A stretch of 64,000 nucleotides of DNA from JBALVT01 sp045110675 (GTDB taxonomy: Bacteria; Pseudomonadota; Gammaproteobacteria; Pseudomonadales; Halieaceae): contig JBGCGJ010000026.1 of the NCBI GenBank assembly GCA_045110675.1, forward strand, positions 1-64,000, in the 5' to 3' direction. Made by a program: the position numbers and the translations under genes. The notes beneath the pieces are model-generated. The model saw only the letters and a program-made list of their open reading frames with translations. It did not search any database and was not told the DNA's origin. Below, piece after piece: positions 52,334-61,848 of the stretch (within the stretch, counting starts at the first letter, position 1; every line of letters starts with the position of its first letter).

Positions 52334-52561
52334 TTATTGGTGCGCATCCGTGTAAGGCAGTAAAGACAGAAAGCGCGCCCGCTTTACAGCAGTGGCCAGC
52401 TGACGCTGATACTTGGCTTTGGTACCGGTAATACGGCTCGGTACAATTTTGCCAGTTTCAGACACGTAGGCCTTCAGGGTTTCAAGATCTTTGTAATCGA
52501 TCTCTTTAGTGCCTTCGGCGGTAAAGCGACAAAACTTACGGCGACGGAAAAATCGTGCCAT
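52334..52561 (-). CDS. rpsR: 30S ribosomal protein bS18
   Basis: 75 aa. MARFFRRRKFCRFTAEG, IDYKDLETLKAYVSETGKIVPSRITGTKAKYQRQLATAVKRARFLSLLPYTD is the complete bS18 pattern. It binds next to S6 on the 30S platform; rpsF is immediately upstream. Confidence 0.98.
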   Translation of the reverse strand: MARFFRRRKFCRFTAEGTKEIDYKDLETLKAYVSETGKIVPSRITGTKAKYQRQLATAVKRARFLSLLPYTDAHQ

Positions 52562-52609
52562 GATAAAACTCCTTTCAATTCGTTAGTTGTTCAAACACAA
52601 AGTTGCGGG

Positions 52610-53056
52610 CTATTCTTCGCCGGCTTCCTCACCTGTTTGCTCAACTGGCTCTTCTTTTGCTTCAGCAGCCGGTGCAGGCGCCGCAGTTTCAGCGGCCTTG
52701 CGCTCTTCGTAGCGGCTCTTGCGTTCACGATTTTCTTTCTCGGCTTTCATGATGAAAGACTCTTCAGCTACAGCCTCATCGCGACGGATAACCAGGTTGC
52801 GGATGACAGCATCGTTGAAACGGAAAGTCGTGGTCAGCTCATCGAGAGCTTCATTGGACGCTTCAATGTTCATCAGCACGTAGTGCGCTTTATGGATTTT
52901 GTTAATTGGGTAGGCCAATTGACGGCGGCCCCAATCTTCCAGGCGATGAACTTGTCCACCGTCTTTCTGGATAGTCTGGGTGTAGCGTTCGATCATGCCA
53001 GACACTTGTTCTGACTGGTCCGGATGGACCATAAATACGATTTCGTAATGACGCAT
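52610..53056 (-). CDS. rpsF: 30S ribosomal protein bS6
   Basis: 148 aa from the ATG at 53056, preceded by AAGGAGC. MRHYEIVFMVHPDQSEQVSGMIERY and GRRQLAYPINKIHKAHYVLMNIEA are diagnostic. The C-terminus is extended by an Ala/Pro/Glu-rich tail ending EEAGEE, the kind of acidic end that RimK extends with glutamate; rimB-rimK are in this window. Confidence 0.98.
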   Translation of the reverse strand: MRHYEIVFMVHPDQSEQVSGMIERYTQTIQKDGGQVHRLEDWGRRQLAYPINKIHKAHYVLMNIEASNEALDELTTTFRFNDAVIRNLVIRRDEAVAEESFIMKAEKENRERKSRYEERKAAETAAPAPAAEAKEEPVEQTGEEAGEE

Positions 53057-53159
53057 TGAGAGCTCCTTACGGGTTAATGCTACCCATATAATGGTGTAGC
53101 AAGGAGGATCGACTGCTAACACAGCCGGGCAAATTTTGAGGGAGCGGATTCTATAGGGT

Positions 53160-53927
53160 TTATTGCGCAGCTGCAAGCCGCTGGCGGACGATTTCAAACA
53201 GACACACACCGGTGGCAACTGACACGTTGAGGCTGCTGACCGAACCCGCCATGGGTAACTTCACCAGATGATCACATCCCTCCCGGGTCAAACGCCGAAG
53301 CCCATCGCCTTCCGCGCCCATTACAAGAGCCACAGAGCCAGATAAGTCACTGTTGTATATCGTTTTTTCAGACTCACCCGCGGTGCCATAAAACCACACT
53401 CCGCGCTCCTGCAGCGCTTTCATCGTACGGGCAATATTGGTTACACGAACGAAGGGTACGACTTCAGCCGCTCCACAGGCTACTTTTCGCGTGGTGGGAT
53501 TAAGGTCAGCGGATTTGTCTTTGGGGACAACGACGGCGTCCACTCCGGCCGCATCTGCACTACGAAGGCAAGCGCCCAGGTTATGGGGATCTGTTACGCC
53601 ATCTAAAACCAGCAGCAAAATGGGTCCGGCCTTGTTTTCGACATGGCGGAGCAAATCAGCTTCCTGCCACAAATTAGCCGACTGCGTACTTCCCTGGATC
53701 GAACTTTCAAATGTTTCGGCCACAGCGCCCTGATGCCGACCAGCAACCATAGCGTCGAGACTTGCTCGCGGCTCGCGCGCCATCGTCACACCCTGGTTTC
53801 GCGCCAGCTCTATTAGAGCCTTGATGCGTTTGTCATCCCGGCCCTCCTGCAGGCACAAACGCTGCACCGCCTTTGGGTTGGTGCGCAACAAGCTCTCTAC
53901 CGCGTGTATACCGTAAATGAGCTGCAC
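53160..53927 (-). CDS. rlmB: 23S rRNA (guanosine(2251)-2'-O)-methyltransferase
   Basis: 255 aa from a GTG at 53927 (VQLIYGIHAVESLL), the usual RlmB start; the open frame continues upstream into rnr but is not homologous there. The N-terminal substrate-binding domain is followed by the SPOUT fold with LLVLDGVTDPHNLGACLRSA near 112 and LVMGAEGDGLRRL / SLNVSVATGVCLFEIVRQR at the C-terminus (motifs 2-3, trefoil knot). It starts 28 nt after the rnr stop in the same transcript. Confidence 0.95.
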   Translation of the reverse strand: MQLIYGIHAVESLLRTNPKAVQRLCLQEGRDDKRIKALIELARNQGVTMAREPRASLDAMVAGRHQGAVAETFESSIQGSTQSANLWQEADLLRHVENKAGPILLLVLDGVTDPHNLGACLRSADAAGVDAVVVPKDKSADLNPTTRKVACGAAEVVPFVRVTNIARTMKALQERGVWFYGTAGESEKTIYNSDLSGSVALVMGAEGDGLRRLTREGCDHLVKLPMAGSVSSLNVSVATGVCLFEIVRQRLAAAQ

Positions 53928-53955
53928 TAAATGTTTACCAGAAAAACCGAGGACT

Positions 53956-56355
53956 TCACGAGTGATGCCGCCGCATACCGGTCTTGCCCTGGGGCTTTTT
54001 GGCGGCAGGCTTTTTCCGCTTTCGAGGCGACGCTTTCCCGGCAGGTTTTTTGCCTGCTGGCTTTTTACCCGATGCTGACTTACCACCGGGAGACTTGGCT
54101 TTACCGGATCTCCCAGATTTTGATTTAGGCGAGGGACTGGCGTCGACGAATTCGAGATCGATCTTCTTGTCGTCAAGATCAACGCGCGCAACCATCACCC
54201 TCACCTTGCCCCCCAGCTGAAAACTCCGACCACTGCGCTCGCCCACGAGCCTCGCCTTGGCGGCATCGAAGTTGTAGTAATCACCTGGCAGAGCACTGAT
54301 GTGCACAAGCCCTTCTATATATATGTCCACCAACTCGACAAACAGCCCAAAACTGGTGACGGCGGCAATCACTCCGTCGAACTCGTCACCAACACGTTCC
54401 TGCAGGTACTCGCACTTTAACCAGGCTTGCACATCTCGGGTGGCATCATCGGCGCGCCGCTCGGTCATCGAACAGTGTTCGCCCTGGGCAACCATCGAGT
54501 GCTCATCGTACGGGAAAATGCTCTTAATCGGTATCTGCTGAGCGCCTTTGACGCGCTGAACCTGTTTGGTTTTGACCTTGGAGCGGATGACGTGCCTGAT
54601 GCCACGGTGCACTAACAAATCGGCATAGCGCCTAATGGGCGAGGTGAAATGAGCATACGCCGGAAAATGCAGCCCAAAGTGTCCTTTGTTTTCAGGTTGA
54701 TACACGGCCTGACTGAGAGAACGAAGCAGCATGGTTTGAATGACCGAGGTATCATCGCGATCTTCCACGGCGGCCAGCAACTCTCGATAATCACTGGGCG
54801 ATGGTTTGTCGCCGCCGCGCAGATCAAGGCCGAGCTCTCCTAAAAAGCTTCGCAGGTTTTCCAGCTTTTGTTCACCAGGACCCTCGTGAACGCGATACAA
54901 AATGGGCAATTTTTGTTCTTCAAAAAAGCGTGCTGCAGCAACATTTGCGCTCAACATGCACTCTTCGATCAATTTATGGGCATCGTTTCGCGCCACCGGC
55001 ACTATCGCCTCGATTTTTCGTTTCTCGTCGAAAATAATACGCGTTTCGACGGTGTCAAAATCTATGGCACCCCGCTTGTCTCGGGCTCCTAACAATACTT
55101 TGTATAGGCTGTGCAGACGCTTTAAGTGCGGGACAATGCGTTTATCCACATCGGGATGCGAGCCTTTCTCAAGGACTTCTCCTACCTGGGTGTACGTCAA
55201 ACGGGCGTGTGAGTGAATAATACTTTCATAGAAGCGAAAGTTGCCCAGGTTTCCCGCGCGACTGATGTCCATCTCACAGACCATTGCCAAACGATCTACT
55301 TCAGGCTTTAAGGAGCAAAGCCCGTTAGAGAGCGCTTCCGGTAGCATGGGTACAACGCGCTCGGGAAAATAAACCGAGTTACTGCGCTTGGCCGCCTCTT
55401 CATCTAGCGCTGAACCGGGGCGCACATAGTGCGACACATCAGCAATTGCCACCCACAATCGCCAGCCGCCGCTCATTCGTTTTTCGCAGTAAACCGCATC
55501 GTCGAAATCTCGGGCATCCTCACCATCGATCGTCACAAATGCCATTTCCCGTAAATCGACCCGGTGCGCTTTGTCCTCTTCAAGCGGTTCGTGCTCAAGT
55601 CGCCCCGCTTCATCGAGGACACTGTCGGGCCATTCAAAGGGAATGTCATGGGAGCGAATGGCTACATCGATCTCCATACCCGGATCCATATGGTCCCCCA
55701 AAACCTCACTAATGCGGCCCTTTGCCTGAAAATTACGGACAGGGTAGTCGGTGATCTCAACAGTGACGATCTGCCCGGAAAGGGCCTTGCCCTTTTCCTT
55801 CGGCGGGATCAGGATTTGGTGATTGATTCGGTTATTGTCAGGCACCACAAAGCCAATACCGCTCTCCTCTTGATAGCGACCCACTAAAGTGCGGTTGGCG
55901 CGATTCAGCACCTCAACCACCTTACCTTCCTGTCGCCCTCGGCGATCAAGTCCGGTAACGGCCACCAGCACTTCATCACCATCAAACACAAACTGCATCT
56001 GACGCGCACTCAGATAGACATCCTCACCGGCAGACAGGGGAAGAGCGAAGCCATAGCCGTCGCGGTGGCCCTGAATAGTACAGTGCAGCAGATTCATTTT
56101 ATCGACCAGGCCATAGGCATCACGTCGATTGAGCATCAATTGTCCGTCGCGCTCCATAGCGCGTAAACGCTTACGCAACGCGTCCATGGCCTGCTCTTCG
56201 ACAAGCGACAATTCGCGGCAAATCTGGGTGTGTTTAAGAGGCTTCTCGGCCTTGGTCAACAGTGCGAGGATGGCTTCTCGACTGGGTATCGGGTTGTCGT
56301 AGCGCTGCGCTTCGCGAGCGGCGTGTGGGTCGGCAAATTTGCCTTTTTTGGCCAT
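53956..56355 (-). CDS. rnr: Ribonuclease R
   Basis: 799 aa. An N-terminal helix-turn-helix (residues 20-90) and two cold-shock domains precede the RNB catalytic domain with VTIDGEDARDFDDAVYCEKR near 278. A C-terminal S1 domain (GDEFDGVIAAVTSFGLFVEL) and a Lys/Gly/Ser-rich basic tail of about 55 residues with repeated GKKPAGKK units follow. It is a processive 3'-5' exoribonuclease for structured RNA. It leads the rlmB-rpsF-rpsR-rplI block. Confidence 0.97.
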   Translation of the reverse strand: MAKKGKFADPHAAREAQRYDNPIPSREAILALLTKAEKPLKHTQICRELSLVEEQAMDALRKRLRAMERDGQLMLNRRDAYGLVDKMNLLHCTIQGHRDGYGFALPLSAGEDVYLSARQMQFVFDGDEVLVAVTGLDRRGRQEGKVVEVLNRANRTLVGRYQEESGIGFVVPDNNRINHQILIPPKEKGKALSGQIVTVEITDYPVRNFQAKGRISEVLGDHMDPGMEIDVAIRSHDIPFEWPDSVLDEAGRLEHEPLEEDKAHRVDLREMAFVTIDGEDARDFDDAVYCEKRMSGGWRLWVAIADVSHYVRPGSALDEEAAKRSNSVYFPERVVPMLPEALSNGLCSLKPEVDRLAMVCEMDISRAGNLGNFRFYESIIHSHARLTYTQVGEVLEKGSHPDVDKRIVPHLKRLHSLYKVLLGARDKRGAIDFDTVETRIIFDEKRKIEAIVPVARNDAHKLIEECMLSANVAAARFFEEQKLPILYRVHEGPGEQKLENLRSFLGELGLDLRGGDKPSPSDYRELLAAVEDRDDTSVIQTMLLRSLSQAVYQPENKGHFGLHFPAYAHFTSPIRRYADLLVHRGIRHVIRSKVKTKQVQRVKGAQQIPIKSIFPYDEHSMVAQGEHCSMTERRADDATRDVQAWLKCEYLQERVGDEFDGVIAAVTSFGLFVELVDIYIEGLVHISALPGDYYNFDAAKARLVGERSGRSFQLGGKVRVMVARVDLDDKKIDLEFVDASPSPKSKSGRSGKAKSPGGKSASGKKPAGKKPAGKASPRKRKKPAAKKPQGKTGMRRHHS

Positions 56356-56712
56356 AACAATGGGGCCTTCAAGTATTGGTTAAGCTTGGGAATGCCACAA
56401 TTGGCGAACAAGCGCATTTTAGGGTGAATCCATTGATAAACCGAGAAGTATTTTCTCGGCAGTAGCTGCTAAACAATGAACTACTGACCGCCTCCAGACA
56501 AGCCCAGACAATTCGAAATCAATGACGCCGAGGGAGCACAAGCTATCAATCGGATCGAATATATGGAAAGCTAGACAGACAAGTATCTAAGGTGCAGTAC
56601 CTCGCACGTCTAGCTCGATCGGTACTTCTTGCTCACATTACGCGAGAATCCTAGTTAGGGAATACCGGATAAGACTAGCAGTTTCACCAAGACCCACAAC
56701 GCTGGCAGGAAC
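56356..56712. other. Intergenic region without recognised gene
   Basis: 357 nt between divergent rnr and the methyltransferase gene. It must hold the rnr promoter. Only a short hairpin (CCGAGAAGTATTTTCTCGG near 56440) is visible. No conserved RNA or open frame is supported. Confidence 0.6.
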
Positions 56713-57399
56713 ATGGACTTAAAAGCAGTAATCAAACGTATCCCAGTGCTAAATTCTATAGCTAAATACCTCTACTTCACTGTTCTTGAGCCTCGCACTA
56801 AATTCAAAGGCTCAGAGGTATACTGGCGCGAGAGATATGAAACCGGGCAAAACTCCGGTGAAGGCTCCTACAATCAGCTCGCTCAGTTCAAAGCCGAAGT
56901 AATAAATGACTTTGTAGTCGAACACGGAATAAATTCGGTTATAGAACTGGGATGCGGCGATGGGAACCAGCTAACTCTCGCAAACTATCCAAGTTACCTC
57001 GGGGTCGACGTTAGCGCCAATGCGCTTGAACGCTGTCGCGAAAAGTTCTCTGGAGACGACTCAAAAAAGTTTCAACTGCTAGATAGTGAAATCACCCCGG
57101 CTGAATTAGGACTCTCTCTTGACGTTATCTACCATCTGGTGGAAGACAGTGTTTTCTACGCGCACTTAAGCCAATTGTTCGAGTCTGCTACTCGATTCGT
57201 TATTGTTTATTCATCCAATACAAACGAGCAAGCTGCGTTGCAAGGTTCACACGTCAGGCATCGAAAATTTACCACCTGGATTGAAAAGGAATTATCAGAC
57301 TGGGTACAAGTGAAACATATTCCAAACAAATTCCCCTATAAAGGCGATGATCGAGTGGGTTCATTCGCGGATTTCTATATTTTTGCAAAGCAGCGATGA
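56713..57399 (+). CDS. Class I SAM-dependent methyltransferase
   Basis: 228 aa. SAM motif I is INSVIELGCGDGNQLTLANY near residue 78, followed by YLGVDVSANALERCREKF and DVIYHLVEDSVFYAHLSQLF. It starts with a hydrophobic, basic stretch (LKAVIKRIPVLNSIAKYLYFTVLE) common in glycan-cluster methyltransferases. Substrate unknown. It is convergent with two glycosyltransferase genes, forming a small surface-glycan locus. Confidence 0.78.
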   Translation: MDLKAVIKRIPVLNSIAKYLYFTVLEPRTKFKGSEVYWRERYETGQNSGEGSYNQLAQFKAEVINDFVVEHGINSVIELGCGDGNQLTLANYPSYLGVDVSANALERCREKFSGDDSKKFQLLDSEITPAELGLSLDVIYHLVEDSVFYAHLSQLFESATRFVIVYSSNTNEQAALQGSHVRHRKFTTWIEKELSDWVQVKHIPNKFPYKGDDRVGSFADFYIFAKQR

Positions 57400-57441
57400 C
57401 TTTCCGCGATATTGATCGATTCAGACGCTATAGCGCTGAAG

Positions 57442-58371
57442 CTAAGAACGGCCCAGAAAGTACAACAATTTGGTAGCACGCCAGGTCAGCAAAGACCAAA
57501 CCGACACGTACTCCGACTCATGCTCCTTTAAGCCGGGTAAAGGGCGAAGTGGCGCGAAGCTGCGCATTGAGGCGGCGTGCCACGCCATCTCCAAGAACGA
57601 GTTCATCATGAACAGTGGCCAAATAAAAATACGCTCTCGTACGGGCAAAAGCTCATTAATTATATACAGGCGATTGCGTTCACTATTTCGTCGTCGCTGA
57701 AGGCTAATTCCCTCCGGATTGATCGACTTGCCCATATGATGACGGTATCCAGATTCATCGATGATTCTGACCGGAACGCCGCGAGCTCGCGCCTTCAGAC
57801 ACAAATAAAAATCTTCACACGTATATTCGAAAAATTCCGGATATCCACCAATTTCAAACCAAAGTTCGCGGTCTATCATCAAACAAGCACCCATTGCGAA
57901 TGCCACTTTCTGTTGCGGCGACTTACAGTGAAACGGGGTAAAGAAGATATCCATTCCCATTCCTCGACAACTAAGCTCTCCAGAAATTGAATACTCTGTG
58001 AGTGAATAGATACTTGGCGCAGTATCAAGGCTCGCAGAGTATAAAGCTTCCAAAGCCCCGGACATAAGTTCCACATCATTGTTAAGCAAGAGTAGCAGAG
58101 ATCCTTCAGCTTCCTTAGCCATCCTCTGATTCGACACGCAATATCCCACATTGTGCTCAGCCTTGATAATCCGAACTCTGGGGTGGGCCGCGATCAGTCC
58201 TTCTATAGAACCATCAGTAGATGCATCGTCATGAACTATAATTTCATAGCTAGCACGAGTATTCTGTTGGTAGATTGATTCGAGACAGGCTCCTAAAATC
58301 TCACTACCGTTATAATTGGCAATACAAATCGATATGTCCACAGGGTGCAGGTTGTCGGTCACGTGAGGCAC
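57442..58371 (-). CDS. Glycosyltransferase family 2
   Basis: 309 aa. GT-A motifs: ISICIANYNGSEILGACLESI near 13, EIIVHDDASTDGSIEGLIAAH near 42, and LLLLLNNDVELMSGALEALY near 95, then YTCEDFYLCLKARARGVPVRIID near 185 with the ED catalytic-base region. It resembles rhamnosyl/dTDP-sugar-type GT2 enzymes. Membrane-associated C-terminus. The acceptor is unknown. Confidence 0.85.
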   Translation of the reverse strand: MPHVTDNLHPVDISICIANYNGSEILGACLESIYQQNTRASYEIIVHDDASTDGSIEGLIAAHPRVRIIKAEHNVGYCVSNQRMAKEAEGSLLLLLNNDVELMSGALEALYSASLDTAPSIYSLTEYSISGELSCRGMGMDIFFTPFHCKSPQQKVAFAMGACLMIDRELWFEIGGYPEFFEYTCEDFYLCLKARARGVPVRIIDESGYRHHMGKSINPEGISLQRRRNSERNRLYIINELLPVRERIFIWPLFMMNSFLEMAWHAASMRSFAPLRPLPGLKEHESEYVSVWSLLTWRATKLLYFLGRS

Positions 58372-58490
58372 CGTAAACCTGAAATATCGTCATTGTGCAG
58401 AATCAACTCAATAGGAGAAAACGGATTCTCGCTCTTGCAATTCAAGACAGGCTACCCCTGGGTATCAGAGTAAAAATGGGGTTCGACACT

Positions 58491-59708
58491 CTAAAATTCC
58501 ATGGTCATGTCATGCAACAGCTTGTCATACTTACTCGCCACAATGCTCCAGTCAAAGGAACCTATGACAAACTCATTGCCTTTGCTGGCAGTTTTACCCG
58601 CCCAGGATTGGTCTGAAAGCATCCGCCCAACTGCAGCTTCAAAAGCATTTGCATCTCGCACATCCACAATCAAGCCTGTTTCTTCGTCTTCGATAACATC
58701 TTTTACCGCAGGAACATCACCCACAACAACAGGGCATGAACAGCCAAGTGATTCAACGGTCACTAACCCTAGCCCCTCCATGTCCCCATCATCAGCTTCA
58801 ACAAAAGGGAACACGGCCAAAGACGACTCCTGGTACAAGTTCTTCAGCTCCGTGTGTGATAGAGACCCCAAGAACACAACAACTTTCTCAAGATCCAACT
58901 CGGCAATGCGCTCGACGAGCCGATTTTTCTCCGGCCCTAATCCCACAATATTCAGGCTAACATCAGGGTATTCAGCCTTTATCTTCGGTAATATTTCGAT
59001 TAAGTGTATTAGCCCTTTTTTTGGAACTAAGCGCCCGACAAACAATAACTGATTCGATTTTCGATCGCGGTAAGGGTTTGTTACAAATACCCGATTTAAA
59101 TCAGTCCCCATTGGGATCACGTGCAAATTCAAAGGCATATCATTCGCAAGCTCTGAAACCTTTTCAGCCATTGCAGAGCTAACCGTTGTAAGCCCCTCGC
59201 ATCGTTTAATAACCCAACGCTTTAATGAGGTACTCAGTGGGTCACGTAATCCAAATAAATCACCACCATGTGAAGTGCATAAAATGGGCGGCGAACTCTT
59301 ACTAAACGCGCGACTAACGACAGCCAACAAACCTTGAGGAAGCAGCCAATGGGCATGAATAACATCCACATCGTTACTTCTTAAAAGCTTCCAGATTGCA
59401 AAGCCTTGCGCCAAAAAAAAGAAAGGAAGTAGCAATAGATTGGCTTTATTTTTCTTCAGATTAGCGACAATACCACCAGCATATGCAATCCTTTCTAGCC
59501 TCGCGGGCGCGTATCTATATCTATGAACCCGAATGCCCTCCATGATTTCTCTTTCCTGAGCGCCGCGTGCATGGGGCGCCAATAAGATCACGTTAAAACT
59601 CCCCTGCAATCGAACGCATAGATCGAATACAAAACGCGGCTCGGTATCCGCTTCCCACCTAGGGAAAGTCGAGGCCAACACCAATACAGTTCTCAATTTT
59701 TCAGCCAA
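58491..59708 (-). CDS. Glycosyltransferase family 4
   Basis: 405 aa. GT-B fold: VLVLASTFPRWEADTEPRFV at the N-terminus, DVIHAHWLLPQGLLAVVSR near 115, NQLLFVGRLVPKKGLIHLIEIL near 220 and LAVFPFVEADDGDMEGLGLVTVESLGCSCPVV near 310 (EX7E). It likely transfers a hexose during glycan assembly on the cytoplasmic face. It is transcribed toward the GT2 gene, with a 119-nt gap. Confidence 0.85.
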   Translation of the reverse strand: MAEKLRTVLVLASTFPRWEADTEPRFVFDLCVRLQGSFNVILLAPHARGAQEREIMEGIRVHRYRYAPARLERIAYAGGIVANLKKNKANLLLLPFFFLAQGFAIWKLLRSNDVDVIHAHWLLPQGLLAVVSRAFSKSSPPILCTSHGGDLFGLRDPLSTSLKRWVIKRCEGLTTVSSAMAEKVSELANDMPLNLHVIPMGTDLNRVFVTNPYRDRKSNQLLFVGRLVPKKGLIHLIEILPKIKAEYPDVSLNIVGLGPEKNRLVERIAELDLEKVVVFLGSLSHTELKNLYQESSLAVFPFVEADDGDMEGLGLVTVESLGCSCPVVVGDVPAVKDVIEDEETGLIVDVRDANAFEAAVGRMLSDQSWAGKTASKGNEFVIGSFDWSIVASKYDKLLHDMTMEF

Positions 59709-59933
59709 GTTCTATCCAAACAATTTTATGGCTAACACTAAGCCAATAACTCCTCCCTGGGAAGAGCCTAACCTATTAAGTTCAGCCCAGCTCAAAAACC
59801 CCTACCCGACACCGCTAGAAGCTGACACTTTTTATATCATTCTTATTCCCACCAAAAAGGCTATTTCTCATCCTAGCGCGCAGTAGACGATAAACTTGAG
59901 CCGCAAATACGGCCACTTGATAAGAGCGAGGTA

Positions 59934-59962
59934 TTGACAATAAAATAGCTGATGGGTACAGT
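59934..59962 (+). promoter_or_regulatory. Promoter of tRNA-Leu
   Basis: TTGACA (59934-59939) and TACAGT (59957-59962) are separated by exactly 17 nt and followed by a GC-rich discriminator (TCGCGCCC). The tRNA begins about 77 nt after the predicted start point. The rest of the 59709-60045 gap holds no supported gene. Confidence 0.7.
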
Positions 59963-60045
59963 TCGCGCCCTCGGCTGCTTCGGCACGTTTTAATTTATTA
60001 CACAAGCATCGCAGCTGGGACACAAAGGCATAACCGCCGTGCAAG

Positions 60046-60132
60046 GCCCAGGTGGTGAAATTGGTAGACACGCTAGCTTCAGGTGCTAGTGCTCGCAAGG
60101 GCGTGGAGGTTCAAGTCCTCTCCTGGGCACCA
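60046..60132 (+). tRNA. tRNA-Leu (anticodon CAG)
   Basis: An 87-nt class II tRNA with long variable arm and encoded CCA. The acceptor GCCCAGG pairs with CCTGGGC; the anticodon stem-loop CTAGCTTCAGGTGCTAG gives CAG. It is oriented away from the glycan locus and from rnr. No direct repeat of its 3' end or integrase was seen nearby. Confidence 0.95.
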
Positions 60133-60473
60133 TTACATTGCAACATCCCCATTCTTAATTTCCTCCTTTTTGACTGAGCTCCCCTTCAGACCAAGCTAAT
60201 CGCCACCAGAAACTCCACCCATGCGGTAATTCGCGTTCAAGTAGAGCCAATCATGCAAACCATAGGGGCGTTATTGCTACCGCTCCTGTCGGTGACAATA
60301 CCGTCAAAAACTTCTGTTTTGCCGCATATTAGAGAATACACTTCAAGGGGGTCCCCTGAAGGCGGAAAATGCTTATGATACGGAGATGTATTTCATTGCG
60401 CGTCATCGCGGGGAACGAGGCTTTTTTTCGCCGGGCGGGCCCCATCAACAACAATAACGAGGAATAAAAAGTC
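60133..60473. other. Intergenic region without recognised gene
   Basis: 341 nt between tRNA-Leu and the SDR gene. It presumably carries the SDR promoter; no convincing box pair, RNA or terminator with a U-tract was found. GGAATAAAAAGTC before the SDR ATG supplies a weak ribosome-binding site. Confidence 0.6.
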
Positions 60474-61304
60474 ATGCGATTAAATGGAAAAGTAGCAGTT
60501 ATTACTGGCGCAGCCAGCGGCATAGGCGCGGCTAGCGCACGTCGATTTGTACAGGAGGGCTGCCGCGTCGTTCTTGGAGACATACAACAGGACAAGGGCG
60601 ATGCCTTGGTAGCGGAACTTGGTGATGCTGCGATTTTTACTACCTGCAATGTTGCCAGTGAAAATGATGTTGCAAAGCTGGTAGACCTCGCCGTTGAGCA
60701 TTTTGGTTCACTGGACATCATGTTCAATAACGCCGGGATTGTAGGGGCAGTGGGGCCTATCGACACCACTATTGCAGCCGAATGGTCGGCCACCCTGGAT
60801 ATTCTGTTAAACGGCGTTTTTTATGGCATGAAACACGCGGCAAGAGTGATGAAACCCCAGGGCAGTGGAGTGATAATCAGTATGGCCAGTACCGCTGGAG
60901 TGATGGGCGGTCTGGGGCCGCATACCTACGCTGCAGGCAAACATGCGGTAGTGGGCCTGACCAAAAATGTGGCAGCGGAATTATGCCGCTTTGGCATCCG
61001 AGTCAACGCCATAGCTCCGGCCAGCATGGCCACAGAAATGGTCGCCAGCGTGATCACAGGAAACCCGGCGGACATCGATGAAACTGCCAATAAGCTCGCC
61101 GAAGCTTCGCCACTAATCAACCGCGCAGGAACTGCAGATGATGTCGCCAATGCCGCGCTATGGTTAGCCAGTGACGAGTCTGGCTATACCAACGGACACG
61201 TACTAACGACGGACGCAGGCATGACTACCGGATCTACAGTGGCGGGCCCGAGCTTCGCGGAGTATGAACCGATGATCAGAGAAGACGGAAAGAAAGGTCT
61301 CTAA
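60474..61304 (+). CDS. Short-chain dehydrogenase/reductase
   Basis: 276 aa, ATG at 60474. Classical SDR: cofactor motif VAVITGAASGIGAASARRF near 8, NNAGIVGAVG near 85, catalytic Ser in IISMASTAGVMGG near 140 and Tyr-x3-Lys in HTYAAGKHAVVGLTKN near 153, then RVNAIAPASMATEM. The Asp in VLGDIQ suggests NAD+ rather than NADP+. Substrate unknown; the neighbours suggest a lipid, steroid or alcohol pathway. Confidence 0.9.
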   Translation: MRLNGKVAVITGAASGIGAASARRFVQEGCRVVLGDIQQDKGDALVAELGDAAIFTTCNVASENDVAKLVDLAVEHFGSLDIMFNNAGIVGAVGPIDTTIAAEWSATLDILLNGVFYGMKHAARVMKPQGSGVIISMASTAGVMGGLGPHTYAAGKHAVVGLTKNVAAELCRFGIRVNAIAPASMATEMVASVITGNPADIDETANKLAEASPLINRAGTADDVANAALWLASDESGYTNGHVLTTDAGMTTGSTVAGPSFAEYEPMIREDGKKGL

Positions 61305-61368
61305 ATTCCTCAATTGGATCTCTTTCACGTTCGAAGACTAATGTTAGATCTGATGCGAGGTTTAGAAT

Positions 61369-61812
61369 ATGGCATACCCTGATAAAAAAGCACTTCTGAA
61401 CTGGGCGAATAATTATCCGCTGCTATGGAATGCCGGGGACAAACAAGCCTGGGTCGATAACTGGCGCAGCGTGGCGACCGGCGAGTTCCACATGTTCGAT
61501 CCCGTAGGGACTCCCGAAAAGCATGGTTTCAAATCATGCTGTGAAGACTCCTGGGATTTGTTCCAAAGTCGAGTTCGCTTCAATATTCAACCGGGAACGT
61601 TGTTTGTCTGCGGTAATGAAGTCGCCTGGTGCCTGGAAAATCATTTTGAAGGTCCGGCTGGAGCTCAGGTTCAATACAGCTTGGAAACCTATCAATTCAG
61701 CGAAGATGGTTCAGTGAGCATCCGCACATACTACCGTCCACCCAGCCACAACAACGAGAACCTGGGTGACATATTTAAAACCTACCTGCCAGAAAACGCG
61801 GATGGCTTGTAA
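61369..61812 (+). CDS. SnoaL-like (NTF2-fold) protein
   Basis: 147 aa. The N-terminal helices and WNAGDKQAWVDNWRSVATGEFHMFDPVG, then TLFVCGNEVAWCLENHF and SIRTYYRPPS, follow the cone-shaped NTF2/SnoaL pattern. Such proteins act as small-molecule isomerases, hydratases or binding proteins. It lies 64 nt after the SDR gene on the same strand and probably shares its pathway. Confidence 0.65.
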   Translation: MAYPDKKALLNWANNYPLLWNAGDKQAWVDNWRSVATGEFHMFDPVGTPEKHGFKSCCEDSWDLFQSRVRFNIQPGTLFVCGNEVAWCLENHFEGPAGAQVQYSLETYQFSEDGSVSIRTYYRPPSHNNENLGDIFKTYLPENADGL

Positions 61813-61848
61813 TTGGCTCAGTTGTTGGTGCAACCCGCGGCTTAATCC

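Noticed and set aside
53928..54191. Longer N-terminus for RlmB extending into rnr
   Set aside because: The extension is the antisense-free same-strand overlap of the RNase R basic tail in another frame and has no similarity to RlmB; the GTG at 53927 gives the normal start and length.
58395..58616. Short rightward frame between the two glycosyltransferase genes
   Set aside because: Mostly antisense to the GT4 gene, no homology and no ribosome-binding site.
60046..60132. tRNA-Leu as the attachment site of a genomic island
   Set aside because: No integrase gene and no direct repeat of the tRNA 3' end was seen on either side; the nearby glycan genes lie at the 5' side.
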